A stretch of DNA of 64,000 nucleotides from Pseudomonas sp. RIT-562 (GTDB lineage Bacteria > Pseudomonadota > Gammaproteobacteria > Pseudomonadales > Pseudomonadaceae), in contig NZ_JAPJIV010000001.1 in NCBI RefSeq assembly GCF_026241895.1, positions 186,001 to 250,000 of the forward strand. The letters run 5' to 3'. Shown here one piece after another: positions 19,009-28,419 of this stretch (position 1 is its first letter; every line of letters starts with the position of its first letter). The translations under genes were made by a program, and so were the position numbers. The notes beneath the pieces were generated by a model. The model did not search any database. It saw only the letters and a program-made list of their open reading frames with translations, and had not been told where the DNA came from.

Positions 19009-19392
19009 TTACGCCGACACCACAAACAAACTGATAATCAACCCCATCCCCACAAACCACACCAACGAACGCAAGATCGCCCAATCAGCCAGGTAGCAAA
19101 TGATGTAGAGCAACCGGCTGGTGATGAACAACACCGACAGCACATCGATCGTCACCAGCTCGGCATTGCCGGCCAGGTGCGCGACGATCACTGCCGCCGC
19201 AAACGCCGGGGTTACTTCGAAGCTGTTCAGTTGCGCCGCATGCGCGCGTCGACCAAACCCGTTCAACGACTCAAGAAAGTCCCGGGGATCATGGTTGTCT
19301 TTCAACCGATACCCACCACTGATCTTGGCCACGCCAACGCAGAGGTAGGGCAGGAATATCGCGATCAAGATGCACCACAGAGCAACCGTCAT
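19009..19392 (-). CDS. MAPEG family membrane protein
   Basis: A 127-residue integral membrane protein. The ATG at 19392 (MTVALWCILIAIFLPY) is preferred over a TTG six codons upstream because AGGGA lies 8 bases before it. Four hydrophobic segments are visible: about residues 3-22, 60-78, 84-101 and 105-125. The loop after the first has KDNHDPRDFLESLNGFGRRAHAAQLNSFE, where the R-A-x-x-A-x-x-N-x-x-E pattern is that of MAPEG proteins (eicosanoid/glutathione metabolism family). The bacterial substrate is unknown. Its stop is convergent with mltA; it is 39 bp downstream of the DMT transporter gene and may be cotranscribed with it. Confidence 0.88.
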   Translation of the reverse strand: MTVALWCILIAIFLPYLCVGVAKISGGYRLKDNHDPRDFLESLNGFGRRAHAAQLNSFEVTPAFAAAVIVAHLAGNAELVTIDVLSVLFITSRLLYIICYLADWAILRSLVWFVGMGLIISLFVVSA

Positions 19393-19431
19393 AAAGCAGT
19401 CCCTTTTCAAGTTCCAGAATTGTTATCAGCG

Positions 19432-20265
19432 TTAAAACTTCATCACCAGCATGCCGATCAGTACCAGCCCACAGGCTAAGAGCCGTGGTCGGCCGAAAGG
19501 TTCTTTCAGGTAGCGCATGCCCAACAGCACCACCAGGATCACGCTGATCTCGCGTAGCGCCGCAGCTTCGGCAATCGAGCCCAGTTGCATCGCCCAGAGC
19601 ACCAGAGCGTAGCTGAACAGCACGCAGAATCCGACCGTCAATCCCAGCCGCCATTGTTCGCGCCAGAACAACATGAACGCCGGTCGCTTGCGCACCACCG
19701 CCAGCAGTGGAAATGGCCAGGCACTGAGCAGGGTCACCCACACCAGGTAATCCAGCGGATGCGACCAGCGCCGCAGAGCCTGGCCATCGATGAAGGTGTA
19801 GCAGCCGATGCACAGGCCGATCAGCGCCACCACCGGCAACATCGACCAGGGCAACCGCACGCCACCGCCGCCTTGCCACAGCAGGCAAAGCATTCCCAGC
19901 GGGATCAGCAAAATGCCGAAAATCTGCTGGTGGGTCAGCACTTCGCCGGCAAAGATCAGCGTCAGCGCCAGCACTACCAATGGTGATAATCCGCGCATCA
20001 GCGGATACACCAACCCGATGTCACCGACCCGGTAAGCCTGGATCAACAAATAACGATAAAGCAGCTCGAAGGCCGCCGACGCGAGGATCCACGGCCAGAT
20101 GTCCCCTGGAGGCCACTCCACGAAGGGCAACATGACGGCCACGAACAACAGGGCCACGCTGTCCATGCAGGCGACGACCAGCAGCCGCTCGGCGCTGAAT
20201 TTGATCAGGGTATTCCACGCCGCATGTAACAGCGCCGCCACTAACACCAACGCCGTTGCGAGCAC
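19432..20265 (-). CDS. EamA/DMT family transporter
   Basis: A 277-residue inner-membrane protein. I chose the GTG at 20265 (VLATALVLVAALLHAAWNTL) because AGGAG lies about 6 bases upstream; the frame remains open further 5' but that part is charged and unrelated. About ten hydrophobic segments in two repeats fit the EamA (DMT) fold, with HAAWNTLIKF in helix 1 and YLLIQAYRVGDIGLVYPLMRG (split across helices 3-4) typical of the family. The substrate is not predictable from sequence. It probably heads a two-gene unit with the MAPEG gene. Confidence 0.85.
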   Translation of the reverse strand: MLATALVLVAALLHAAWNTLIKFSAERLLVVACMDSVALLFVAVMLPFVEWPPGDIWPWILASAAFELLYRYLLIQAYRVGDIGLVYPLMRGLSPLVVLALTLIFAGEVLTHQQIFGILLIPLGMLCLLWQGGGGVRLPWSMLPVVALIGLCIGCYTFIDGQALRRWSHPLDYLVWVTLLSAWPFPLLAVVRKRPAFMLFWREQWRLGLTVGFCVLFSYALVLWAMQLGSIAEAAALREISVILVVLLGMRYLKEPFGRPRLLACGLVLIGMLVMKF

Positions 20266-20476
20266 GGCACACTCCTTTTTTGTTGATCGCCGCCCCTTTA
20301 GGAGAATTGATTCGCCATATGTCAGCAGCTGTTTATACTGCAAGCGACCACGCCGCACTCAGTTTCGCAAAGACTAATTCCAATAACTTTTGCCCGCGAC
20401 CCGCTCTGTTCCAGAACGGTCCCTGGCATGCGTATGCCTGATCACAGCGTCAAGACTACCGACAGAGACCTTGCGC

Positions 20477-21646
20477 ATGCCACTCGCCTTGTTTGCCCTC
20501 GCTGTTGCCGCATTCGGCATCGGCACCACTGAATTCGTCATCATGGGCCTGCTGCCCGACGTCGCCCGCGACCTTGCGGTAAGCATTCCCCAGGCCGGCC
20601 TGCTGATCACCGGGTATGCCCTGGGCGTGGTGTTCGGCGCGCCGATCCTCGCGATCGGCACCGCCAACATGCCGCGCAGGGCGACGCTGCTGGGCATGAC
20701 GCTGATGTTCATCCTCGGCAATATCCTGTGTGCCCTGGCGCCGAACTACGCGACGCTGATGGCCGCGCGCGTAGTCACCGCGCTGTGTCACGGCGCGTTT
20801 TTCGGCATTGGCTCGGTGGTCGCCGCCGGGCTGGTCGCACCGAATAAACGGGCCCAGGCGATCGCAATGATGTTCACCGGCCTGACACTGGCCAACGTGT
20901 TGGGCGTGCCGTTAGGCACTGCGCTTGGGCAGTACGCTGGCTGGCGTTCAACGTTCTGGGCAGTCTCGGTGATCGGGGTAATTGCGGCCATCGCCCAGTG
21001 GGCGTGGCTGCCAAAAGAAATCGCCATGGACAAGGCCAACCTTGCCAGCGAGTTCAAGGTGCTGGGCAAAGCCAATGTGTTGCTGGCGCTGGGCATGAGT
21101 GTGCTGGCATCGACCAGTCTGTTCAGCGTGTTCACCTACATTGCGCCGATCCTGCAGGACATCACCGGTGTCAGCCCCCATGGCGTGACTGTCATGCTGC
21201 TGTTGTTCGGCGTCGGCCTCACGGCAGGAAGCATGCTTGGCGGCCGACTGGCGGACAGCCGCCTGTTGCCGTCCTTGGTGGGCATGGCCCTGGCTGTGGT
21301 GGTGGTGCTTGCAGCATTCACCCAGACCAGCCACTCGGTGATCCCGGCGGCAATTACGCTGGTGTTGTGGGGCATTTTCGCTTTTGCGTTGTGCCCGATC
21401 CTGCAATTGCTGATCATCGACCAGGCCCATGAAGCACCGAACCTCGGTTCGACCCTGAACCAGAGCGCATTTAATCTCGGCAACGCCGCAGGCGCCTGGA
21501 TCGGCGGACTGGTAGTCGCCAGCGGCGCCGACCTCGCCGACCTGCCCTGGACCGGCGCACTGGTCAGCGGCTTGACCGTGGTGACGGCGCTGTACTTCAT
21601 CTACCGACAACGGCGAGAAGTCCAGCTGGCCAACACTGCCAGCTGA
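20477..21646 (+). CDS. MFS transporter (drug/sugar efflux, DHA1-like)
   Basis: A 389-residue inner-membrane protein with about twelve hydrophobic segments. The start at 20477 (MPLALFALAVAAFGIGTTEF) gives the typical N-terminus of the AraJ/YdhP-like DHA1 group, in which GIGTTEFVIMGLLPDVA is characteristic. MFS signatures include GAPILAIGTANMPRR after helix 2 and the VTALCHGAFFGIGSVVAAGL segment. It lies upstream of, and in the same direction as, the CPA1 antiporter, separated by 70 bp that contain a GC-rich palindrome CACCCGCGCGCGGGTG (21648-21663). The substrate is unknown. Confidence 0.9.
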   Translation: MPLALFALAVAAFGIGTTEFVIMGLLPDVARDLAVSIPQAGLLITGYALGVVFGAPILAIGTANMPRRATLLGMTLMFILGNILCALAPNYATLMAARVVTALCHGAFFGIGSVVAAGLVAPNKRAQAIAMMFTGLTLANVLGVPLGTALGQYAGWRSTFWAVSVIGVIAAIAQWAWLPKEIAMDKANLASEFKVLGKANVLLALGMSVLASTSLFSVFTYIAPILQDITGVSPHGVTVMLLLFGVGLTAGSMLGGRLADSRLLPSLVGMALAVVVVLAAFTQTSHSVIPAAITLVLWGIFAFALCPILQLLIIDQAHEAPNLGSTLNQSAFNLGNAAGAWIGGLVVASGADLADLPWTGALVSGLTVVTALYFIYRQRREVQLANTAS

Positions 21647-21716
21647 CCACCCGCGCGCGGGTGAAGTCAGCCCGCCATTTCATGACTTCGACATACACCT
21701 GCCCCAAGGACCCCGA

Positions 21717-22982
21717 ATGCTTGAGCTTGTCGCTGCATTTATCTGCCTTACCTCTCTGCTTACTTACGTCAATTTCCGCTTTATCGGCCTGCCCCCCACC
21801 ATCGGTGTCATGGTCACCGCCCTGTTATTTTCCTTGCTGCTGCAAGGCCTGAGCTTGCTCGGTTATCCCGGCCTTGAAGAGCGCATACAACAGCTGATCG
21901 GCCAGATTGACTTCGGCGATCTGCTAATGAACTGGATGCTGTCTTTCCTGCTGTTCGCCGGCGCCCTGCACGTCAATCTGAATGACCTGCGCAGCTATCG
22001 CTGGCCCATTGGCCTGCTGGCGACCTTCGGCGTGCTGATCGCCACCGCCGTGATCGGCAGCCTGGCCTATTACATTTTTGCCCTATTCGGCTGGCACGTG
22101 AGCTTCCTGTACTGCCTGTTGTTCGGCGCGCTGATTTCACCGACGGACCCGATCGCGGTGCTCGGAGTGTTGCGTACGGCCAACGCCTCCAAGCCACTGA
22201 AAACCACGATCGTTGGCGAGTCGCTGTTCAACGACGGCACGGCGGTGGTGGTGTTCACCGTGCTGCTGGGTATTGCACAACTTGGCGAGACGCCCACCAT
22301 CGGCGCGACCGCGATGCTGTTTGCGCACGAGGCCATTGGCGGGGTGCTGTTCGGCGGGCTGATCGGTTATCTGGTGTACCTGATGATCAAGAGTATCGAG
22401 CAGCATCAGATCGAGGTGATGCTGACCCTGGCACTGGTCATCGGTGGCTCGGCCATGGCTTCGGAACTGCACGTGTCCGCGCCGATCGCGATGGTGGTTG
22501 CCGGTCTGATCATCGGTAACCTGGGCCGCAACCTGGCGATGAACGACATGACTCGCAAGTATCTGGACGGCTTCTGGGAGTTGCTCGATGACATGCTCAA
22601 TGCCCTGCTGTTCGCCTTGATCGGCATGGAGCTTTTACTGCTGCCGTTCAACTGGCTGCATGTGCTGGCAGCCAGTTTGCTCGCTGTTGCGATCCTGCTG
22701 TCGCGCCTGCTGACCGTAGCGCCAGCGATCCTGCTGCTGCGTCGTTGGCGCACCGTGCCGCGCGGAACGATCAGGATTCTGACCTGGGGCGGGCTGCGTG
22801 GCGGAGTGTCGGTGGCCCTGGCCCTGGCGCTGCCGCTGGGACCGGAGCGCGACCTGTTGCTGAGCATCACCTACATCGTGGTGCTGTCGTCGATCCTGCT
22901 GCAGGGGTTGAGCATTGGCAAACTGGTCAAACACGTCACCCGTGATGAGCCTGCGCCAGCGGCACAGGCCGGGCATCACTGA
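21717..22982 (+). CDS. CPA1 family sodium/proton antiporter
   Basis: A 421-residue protein with about twelve membrane segments. CPA1 hallmarks are present: the SPTDPIAVLGVLR segment (Asp of the ion site), GESLFNDGTAVVVFTVLLG (the ND motif, here FND) and WGGLRGGVSVALALALP near the C-terminus. It should exchange Na+ or K+ for H+ at the inner membrane and help control pH or salt balance. The stop TGA at 22980-22982 directly abuts the stop of the convergent FNT gene with no base between them. Confidence 0.93.
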   Translation: MLELVAAFICLTSLLTYVNFRFIGLPPTIGVMVTALLFSLLLQGLSLLGYPGLEERIQQLIGQIDFGDLLMNWMLSFLLFAGALHVNLNDLRSYRWPIGLLATFGVLIATAVIGSLAYYIFALFGWHVSFLYCLLFGALISPTDPIAVLGVLRTANASKPLKTTIVGESLFNDGTAVVVFTVLLGIAQLGETPTIGATAMLFAHEAIGGVLFGGLIGYLVYLMIKSIEQHQIEVMLTLALVIGGSAMASELHVSAPIAMVVAGLIIGNLGRNLAMNDMTRKYLDGFWELLDDMLNALLFALIGMELLLLPFNWLHVLAASLLAVAILLSRLLTVAPAILLLRRWRTVPRGTIRILTWGGLRGGVSVALALALPLGPERDLLLSITYIVVLSSILLQGLSIGKLVKHVTRDEPAPAAQAGHH

Positions 22983-23864
22983 TTACTTTTTGAGATTGTG
23001 CGGGTCAGGCTGCTGATCCGCACTCTGCTTGGGCGGGCCACTTTCGCTGCGAATCTGCGCATGGCTCAGCAGCGCGAAGATGAAGCTGCCACCGATAATG
23101 TTCCCCGCCAGCGTCGGGCCGGCAAATACCAACCAGAAGTCACTCCACGGCAACTCGCCGGCAAACACCAGGTACGACACTTCGGCCGAACCGACCACGA
23201 TGTGGGTGAAATCCCCCAGCGCCATCAGGTAGGTGATGAGGATGATGATCCACATCTTGGCGCTTTCCATGGATGGAATCATCCAGACCATGGTGGCGAT
23301 CATCCACCCCGAGACGATGCCCTTGGCAAACATCTTGCTCGCGTCGTTCTCCATTACCTTGCGCCCGATATCGAGAAAGGCCATGTCGGTCTTGGTATCG
23401 AAAATCGGCAAGTGCAGCATCACGTAAGCCACCAGCAAGGTGCCACACAGGTTGCCCACCAGCACCACACTCCATAGGCGCAGCAGCCGTCCGAAATTGC
23501 TCAGCGTCGGCTTGGTCATGACCGGCAGCACTGCGGTCAGGGTGTTTTCGGTAAACAGTTGCTGGCGCGCAAGGATCACCGCAAGGAATCCGGCGCAGTA
23601 GCCAAAACTGGCGATTACCTTGAAGGCCTCGGCGTCCGGCAGACGGGAGTTGAGCAGACCCATGGCCATCAGGGACAAGCCCATGGTCAGGCCGGCCGCA
23701 AGCGCAGACCACCAGAGCGCCGCGACGCTGCGTTCCAGCTCCTGATCACCCTGGGTGCGAATGATTTCATGCAGCACCGCAGCGCGCGGCGGCTGGTTCT
23801 TGTCGACGTCGTGCTTTTCCTGGGCCGAGAGGTTCGGGGTCTTGCCGTCTTTTTGCGTGTCCAT
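22983..23864 (-). CDS. Formate/nitrite transporter family protein (YfdC-like)
   Basis: A 293-residue protein of the FNT family. A charged cytoplasmic N-terminus (MDTQKDGKTPNLSAQEKHDVD) is followed by about six membrane segments from residue ~48. AAGLTMGLSLMAMGLL, FGYCAGFLAVILARQQLFTENTLTAVLP (split across a helix and loop), NLCGTLLVAY and VVGSAEVSYLVFAGE fit the duplicated FNT half-helix pattern; the LFTEN motif belongs to the YfdC-type subgroup. The transported anion is uncertain. The gene is convergent, stop codon to stop codon, with the CPA1 antiporter. Confidence 0.9.
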   Translation of the reverse strand: MDTQKDGKTPNLSAQEKHDVDKNQPPRAAVLHEIIRTQGDQELERSVAALWWSALAAGLTMGLSLMAMGLLNSRLPDAEAFKVIASFGYCAGFLAVILARQQLFTENTLTAVLPVMTKPTLSNFGRLLRLWSVVLVGNLCGTLLVAYVMLHLPIFDTKTDMAFLDIGRKVMENDASKMFAKGIVSGWMIATMVWMIPSMESAKMWIIILITYLMALGDFTHIVVGSAEVSYLVFAGELPWSDFWLVFAGPTLAGNIIGGSFIFALLSHAQIRSESGPPKQSADQQPDPHNLKK

Positions 23865-23950
23865 ATAGCTCCGAAACCGGTGGCGTGAGATGTAGGTACG
23901 ACATGCTGGCTTCGGAGCTGTTCACTGGTTGCATTAATGAAATCGGATTT

Positions 23951-24034
23951 GTAGGAGCCTGCTTGCTGGCGATGGGAGCCACTTGGTGTTTGTGTTGTCG
24001 CAAATGACGCCATCGCCGGCAAGCCGGCTCCTAC
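23951..24034. repeat. REP-like inverted pair (GTAGGAGCCTGCTTGCTGGCGATG type)
   Basis: GTAGGAGCCTGCTTGCTGGC at 23951 and GCCGGCAAGCCGGCTCCTAC ending at 24034 face each other with a loop of about 36 bp. Its sequence differs from the other families here (GCTGGCGATGG in place of GCTCGCGA), so it may be a separate subfamily. It separates the codirectional thioesterase and FNT genes. Confidence 0.85.
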
Positions 24035-24043
24035 GGACTCGTG

Positions 24044-24442
24044 TTACTCGTCCTTGAACTGGTCTTTGACGTACAGGATCTCAGTGCGGCCATGGGGTGC
24101 TGGCAGGCCGTCTTCGCCGAGGTTGACGAAGACCATTTTCTCCACCGTCAGGATGCTCTTGCGCGTGATCTTGTTGCGCACTTCGCAGGTCAGGGTGATA
24201 GAAGTGCGGCCGAACTCGGTGGCGGTGATGCCCAGCTCGATGATGTCGCCCTGGCGCGAAGCACTGACGAAATTGATTTCGGAAATGTACTTGGTCACCA
24301 CGCGCTGGTTGCCCAACTGCACAATGGCGTAGATCGCCGCTTCTTCGTCGATCCAGCGCAACAGACTGCCGCCGAACAGCGTGCCGTTGGGGTTCAAGTC
24401 TTCGGGTTTTACCCATTTGCGGGTGTGGAAATTCATATTCAC
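24044..24442 (-). CDS. Acyl-CoA thioesterase, hotdog fold (YciA-like)
   Basis: A 132-residue protein starting MNMNFHTRKWVKPEDLNPNG with GAGTGAAT just upstream. It has the hotdog pattern of acyl-CoA thioesterases: DLNPNGTLFGGSLLRWIDEEA (helix with conserved Gly-Gly and acidic residue), SEINFVSASRQGDIIELG and FGRTSITLTCEVRNK. It should hydrolyse an acyl-CoA to free acid and CoA; the chain-length preference is unknown. It is divergent from ahcY, whose promoter and riboswitch fill the 317-bp intergenic region. Confidence 0.88.
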   Translation of the reverse strand: MNMNFHTRKWVKPEDLNPNGTLFGGSLLRWIDEEAAIYAIVQLGNQRVVTKYISEINFVSASRQGDIIELGITATEFGRTSITLTCEVRNKITRKSILTVEKMVFVNLGEDGLPAPHGRTEILYVKDQFKDE

Positions 24443-24556
24443 TCCTGAGCGTCTTGCCGAATGATGGACACCATCATGGCAGAGCCCGGGCTAGAGCTCT
24501 ATTCACCATCGTCTATGGCAGCGATTACCGTTCGGACATTGGCCTGCAGAAAGGCT

Positions 24557-24584
24557 TTGGAAGATCAGCATAGCCCGCTATAAT
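24557..24584 (+). promoter_or_regulatory. Predicted sigma-70 promoter of ahcY
   Basis: TTGGAA (24557-24562), a 16-bp spacer and a consensus TATAAT (24579-24584) place initiation at about 24591, roughly 45 bp before the SAH aptamer. This gives a leader of about 170 nt. Confidence 0.8.
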
Positions 24585-24588
24585 CGCC

Positions 24589-24604
24589 ACCGTTTCAAAA
24601 CGGT
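24589..24604. promoter_or_regulatory. ACCGTTT inverted repeat at the ahcY transcription start
   Basis: ACCGTTT, CA and AAACGGT form a perfect 7-bp inverted repeat just after the -10 box, and a third ACCGTTT copy lies at 24619-24625. It may be an operator or a 5' hairpin on the mRNA; nothing in the sequence decides this. Confidence 0.45.
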
Positions 24605-24606
24605 AA

Positions 24607-26169
<1,563 letters not shown>

Positions 26170-26180
26170 TCGGCCCTGTT

Positions 26181-26200
26181 CCGCTCCCCAAGGGGAGCGG
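26181..26200 (+). other. GC-rich hairpin after ahcY, no T-run
   Basis: CCGCTCCCC, AA and GGGGAGCGG form a perfect 9-bp stem eleven bases after the ahcY stop. The following ATTAATGC lacks the T-run of an intrinsic terminator, so it could be a partial terminator, an mRNA 3' stabiliser or a processing site between ahcY and metF. Confidence 0.6.
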
Positions 26201-26211
26201 ATTAATGCAGG

Positions 26212-26303
26212 CCTGTGGGAGCAAAGCTTGCTCGCGATAGCGTCGCCGTGGTCTCACTGAAGACTGCAGCGTCTCAATCGCGAGCAAGCTTTGCTCCCAC
26301 AGG
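26212..26303. repeat. REP inverted pair (GTGGGAGCAAAGCTTGCTCGCGAT type)
   Basis: CCTGTGGGAGCAAAGCTTGC at 26212 and its reverse complement ending at 26303 flank a loop of about 38 bp. The AAAGC in place of GGGC marks a variant of the family seen at 7008 and 17076. It lies between ahcY and metF. Confidence 0.9.
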
Positions 26304-26347
26304 GTGCACGGTACCTTCAAGGCTTAAGTGTTTCCAAGGATATGACC

Positions 26348-27193
26348 ATGTCCCAAGACCGTCGCTACAGCTTCGAGTTCTTCCCTACGAAGACCGACGC
26401 TGGGCATGAAAAGCTGCTCGCCACTGCCCGCCAGCTGGCTACATACAACCCTGATTTCTTCTCCTGCACCTACGGCGCGGGCGGTTCGACTCGTGATCGC
26501 ACGATCAACACCGTGTTGCAACTTGAAAGCGAAGTCAAAGTCCCTGCTGCTCCGCACTTGTCCTGCGTGGGCGACAGCAAAGACGATCTGCGCGGCCTGT
26601 TGACCCAATACAAAGCTGCCGGTATTACTCGCATCGTCGCCCTGCGCGGCGACCTGCCTTCGGGCATGGGCATGGCCAGCGGTGAACTGCGCCACGCCAA
26701 TGACCTGGTTGAATTCATCCGTGAAGAAACCGGCGATCATTTCCACATCGAAGTTGCCGCCTACCCGGAAATGCATCCGCAAGCACGCAATTTCGAAGAC
26801 GATCTGCACAACTTCGTGCGCAAGGCCAACGCTGGCGCCGACAGTGCAATCACCCAGTACTTCTTCAACGCTGACAGCTACTTCTACTTCGTCGAGCGTG
26901 TACGGGCGATGGGCGTGAATATCCCGATCGTGCCGGGCATCATGCCGATCACCAACTACAGCAAACTCGCACGTTTCTCCGATGCCTGCGGTGCGGAAAT
27001 TCCGCGCTGGATCCGCAAGCAATTGGAAGCCTACGGCGACGACACTGGCAGCATCCAGGGCTTCGGCGAGCAAGTCATCACCGAGATGTGCGAACGCCTG
27101 CTGCAAGGTGGTGCGCCCGGGTTGCACTTCTACACGTTGAACCAGGCTGAACCAAGTCTGGCGGTGTGGAACAATCTGAAGTTGCCGCGTTAA
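26348..27193 (+). CDS. metF: 5,10-methylenetetrahydrofolate reductase
   Basis: A 281-residue flavoprotein reducing 5,10-methylene-THF to 5-methyl-THF, the methyl donor for methionine synthase. The start at 26348 (MSQDRRYSFEFFPTKTD) is preferred over an ATG two codons earlier because AAGGA is 7 bases away from it, against 1 base. Motifs: SFEFFPTKTD with the catalytic Glu, TYGAGGSTRDRT, PHLSCVGDSKDD, VALRGDLPSGMG, EVAAYPEMHPQA and FFNADSYFYF. It lies behind ahcY and probably shares its transcript in part, coupling SAH clearance to remethylation of homocysteine. Confidence 0.97.
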   Translation: MSQDRRYSFEFFPTKTDAGHEKLLATARQLATYNPDFFSCTYGAGGSTRDRTINTVLQLESEVKVPAAPHLSCVGDSKDDLRGLLTQYKAAGITRIVALRGDLPSGMGMASGELRHANDLVEFIREETGDHFHIEVAAYPEMHPQARNFEDDLHNFVRKANAGADSAITQYFFNADSYFYFVERVRAMGVNIPIVPGIMPITNYSKLARFSDACGAEIPRWIRKQLEAYGDDTGSIQGFGEQVITEMCERLLQGGAPGLHFYTLNQAEPSLAVWNNLKLPR

Positions 27194-27207
27194 ACCAAAG
27201 CAAGGCC

Positions 27208-27285
27208 AAAAGATCGCAGCCTTCGGCAGCTCCTACACCGGGTTTGTTTAATCCCCGTAGGAGCCGCCGAAGGCTGCGATCTTTT
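27208..27285. repeat. REP inverted pair (AAAAGATCGCAGCC..CTCCTAC type)
   Basis: AAAAGATCGCAGCCTTCGGC with AGCTCCTAC faces GTAGGAGCCGCCGAAGGCTG ending CGATCTTTT. The long stem with a T-run can act as the metF terminator. It lies between the codirectional metF and binding-protein genes. Confidence 0.9.
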
Positions 27286-27380
27286 GCTTTTAACGGCTTT
27301 TTTTGTGCGGCAATCCACGGAGATAGAGCTTCTCCATGCAGTTTCTGGCTCTTTACGGTTTCTCGTCGTAATCTCAAGCC

Positions 27381-28196
27381 ATGCCTTTGATCACGCAGCT
27401 CCTGACCGTGCTTCTTTTCACTTGCCTGAGCTTCGCCGCTCGGGGCGAGAAATTGCGCATTGTCACCGAGCCGTGGGCACCTTACGTGTACGAGGAAAAC
27501 GGCAAAGCCCTGGGCTTGGACTACGAAACCACCGCCATCGTCTTCAAACGCCTGGGGATTGAAGTGGAATGGCAGTTCCTGCCCTGGAAGCGTTGCCTGT
27601 CGATGCTGGAAACAGGTCAGGCAGATGGCGCGCTGGACATTTTTCACAGCGCCGAGCGCGAAGCCAGCCTGCTCTATCCCAGCGAACCCCTGTCGCAAGT
27701 ACAGTTCGTAATGTTCTACGCCAATGCCCGCCCCCACCCGTTCCAGTCTCTCGAAACCCTGCGCGGCCTGACCATCGGCACTTCGCCGGGCTACCTGTAC
27801 AGCACCGACTTCAGCGAATCGACGCTATTCACCCGGGAACCCGCACCGAGCCATGAGGCGAACTTCGGCAAACTGCTGCGCGGACGCATCGACCTGCTGA
27901 TCACAGACCGTCGAGTTGGCCAGCACCTCCTTGATGAGTTGGGCATTCGCGACCAGGTCAGCGAAAATCCTCTTATCATCAGCGAACAAAGCCAGTTCCT
28001 GGCCGTGCGCCGCAATGCCGGCATGGACTTGCTGGTACAGCGGTTCGGGGCCGAGCTCAAGCGTTTCAAGCGCGAGCCCGCCTATGCTGAGCTCAGCGCC
28101 CGTTACGGCGCTGGCCCAGCCGTAGAAGTGCCCGTAACCAGCGCGACCGCACTGCGCGGGAAAACCGTTGAGCAGCAGGAAAGCGGCGCGCAGTGA
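27381..28196 (+). CDS. Periplasmic substrate-binding protein (SBP_bac_3-like)
   Basis: A 271-residue protein with a signal peptide ([20 protein letters not shown], cleavage near RGEKL). The mature start [20 protein letters not shown] and the later [24 protein letters not shown] are typical of amino-acid-type solute-binding proteins. No transporter genes adjoin it. The C-terminal ~25 residues ([18 protein letters not shown]) look unstructured. It resembles the protein at 277-1014 in its first 20 mature residues, so the two may be paralogues. The ligand is unknown. Confidence 0.85.
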   Translation: MPLITQLLTVLLFTCLSFAARGEKLRIVTEPWAPYVYEENGKALGLDYETTAIVFKRLGIEVEWQFLPWKRCLSMLETGQADGALDIFHSAEREASLLYPSEPLSQVQFVMFYANARPHPFQSLETLRGLTIGTSPGYLYSTDFSESTLFTREPAPSHEANFGKLLRGRIDLLITDRRVGQHLLDELGIRDQVSENPLIISEQSQFLAVRRNAGMDLLVQRFGAELKRFKREPAYAELSARYGAGPAVEVPVTSATALRGKTVEQQESGAQ

Positions 28197-28202
28197 TTGC
28201 TC

Positions 28203-28211
28203 TGTTATACT
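28203..28211 (+). promoter_or_regulatory. Predicted extended -10 promoter of rhlE
   Basis: TGTTATACT gives an extended -10 element (TG-N-TATACT) without a clear -35, placed seven bases after the stop of the binding-protein gene. Initiation near 28218 would give rhlE a leader of about 200 nt. Confidence 0.55.
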
Positions 28212-28419
28212 CCGGCCTTCCCGCCAGGCTCACGCCCGGACGCTCGGACTTGTTCAAGGCATCTCGAACCCGCTACAGCGCAGCTTTTCAGCCCGCGCGA
28301 GCGCTCCAGACGAGCTTTTCAGACCCAGCAGGACCGGACGGGATTGCGTTCTTCTTAAACGCCATTCGCGCCAGGCAAGACTCCCATTGGGCCAAGCCCT
28401 AACTAGAACAGGATTACTC

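Noticed and set aside
21648..21663. CACCCGCGCGCGGGTG palindrome after the MFS gene as a terminator
   Set aside because: No T-run follows, and the CPA1 gene continues in the same direction; it may be a GC-rich chance palindrome.
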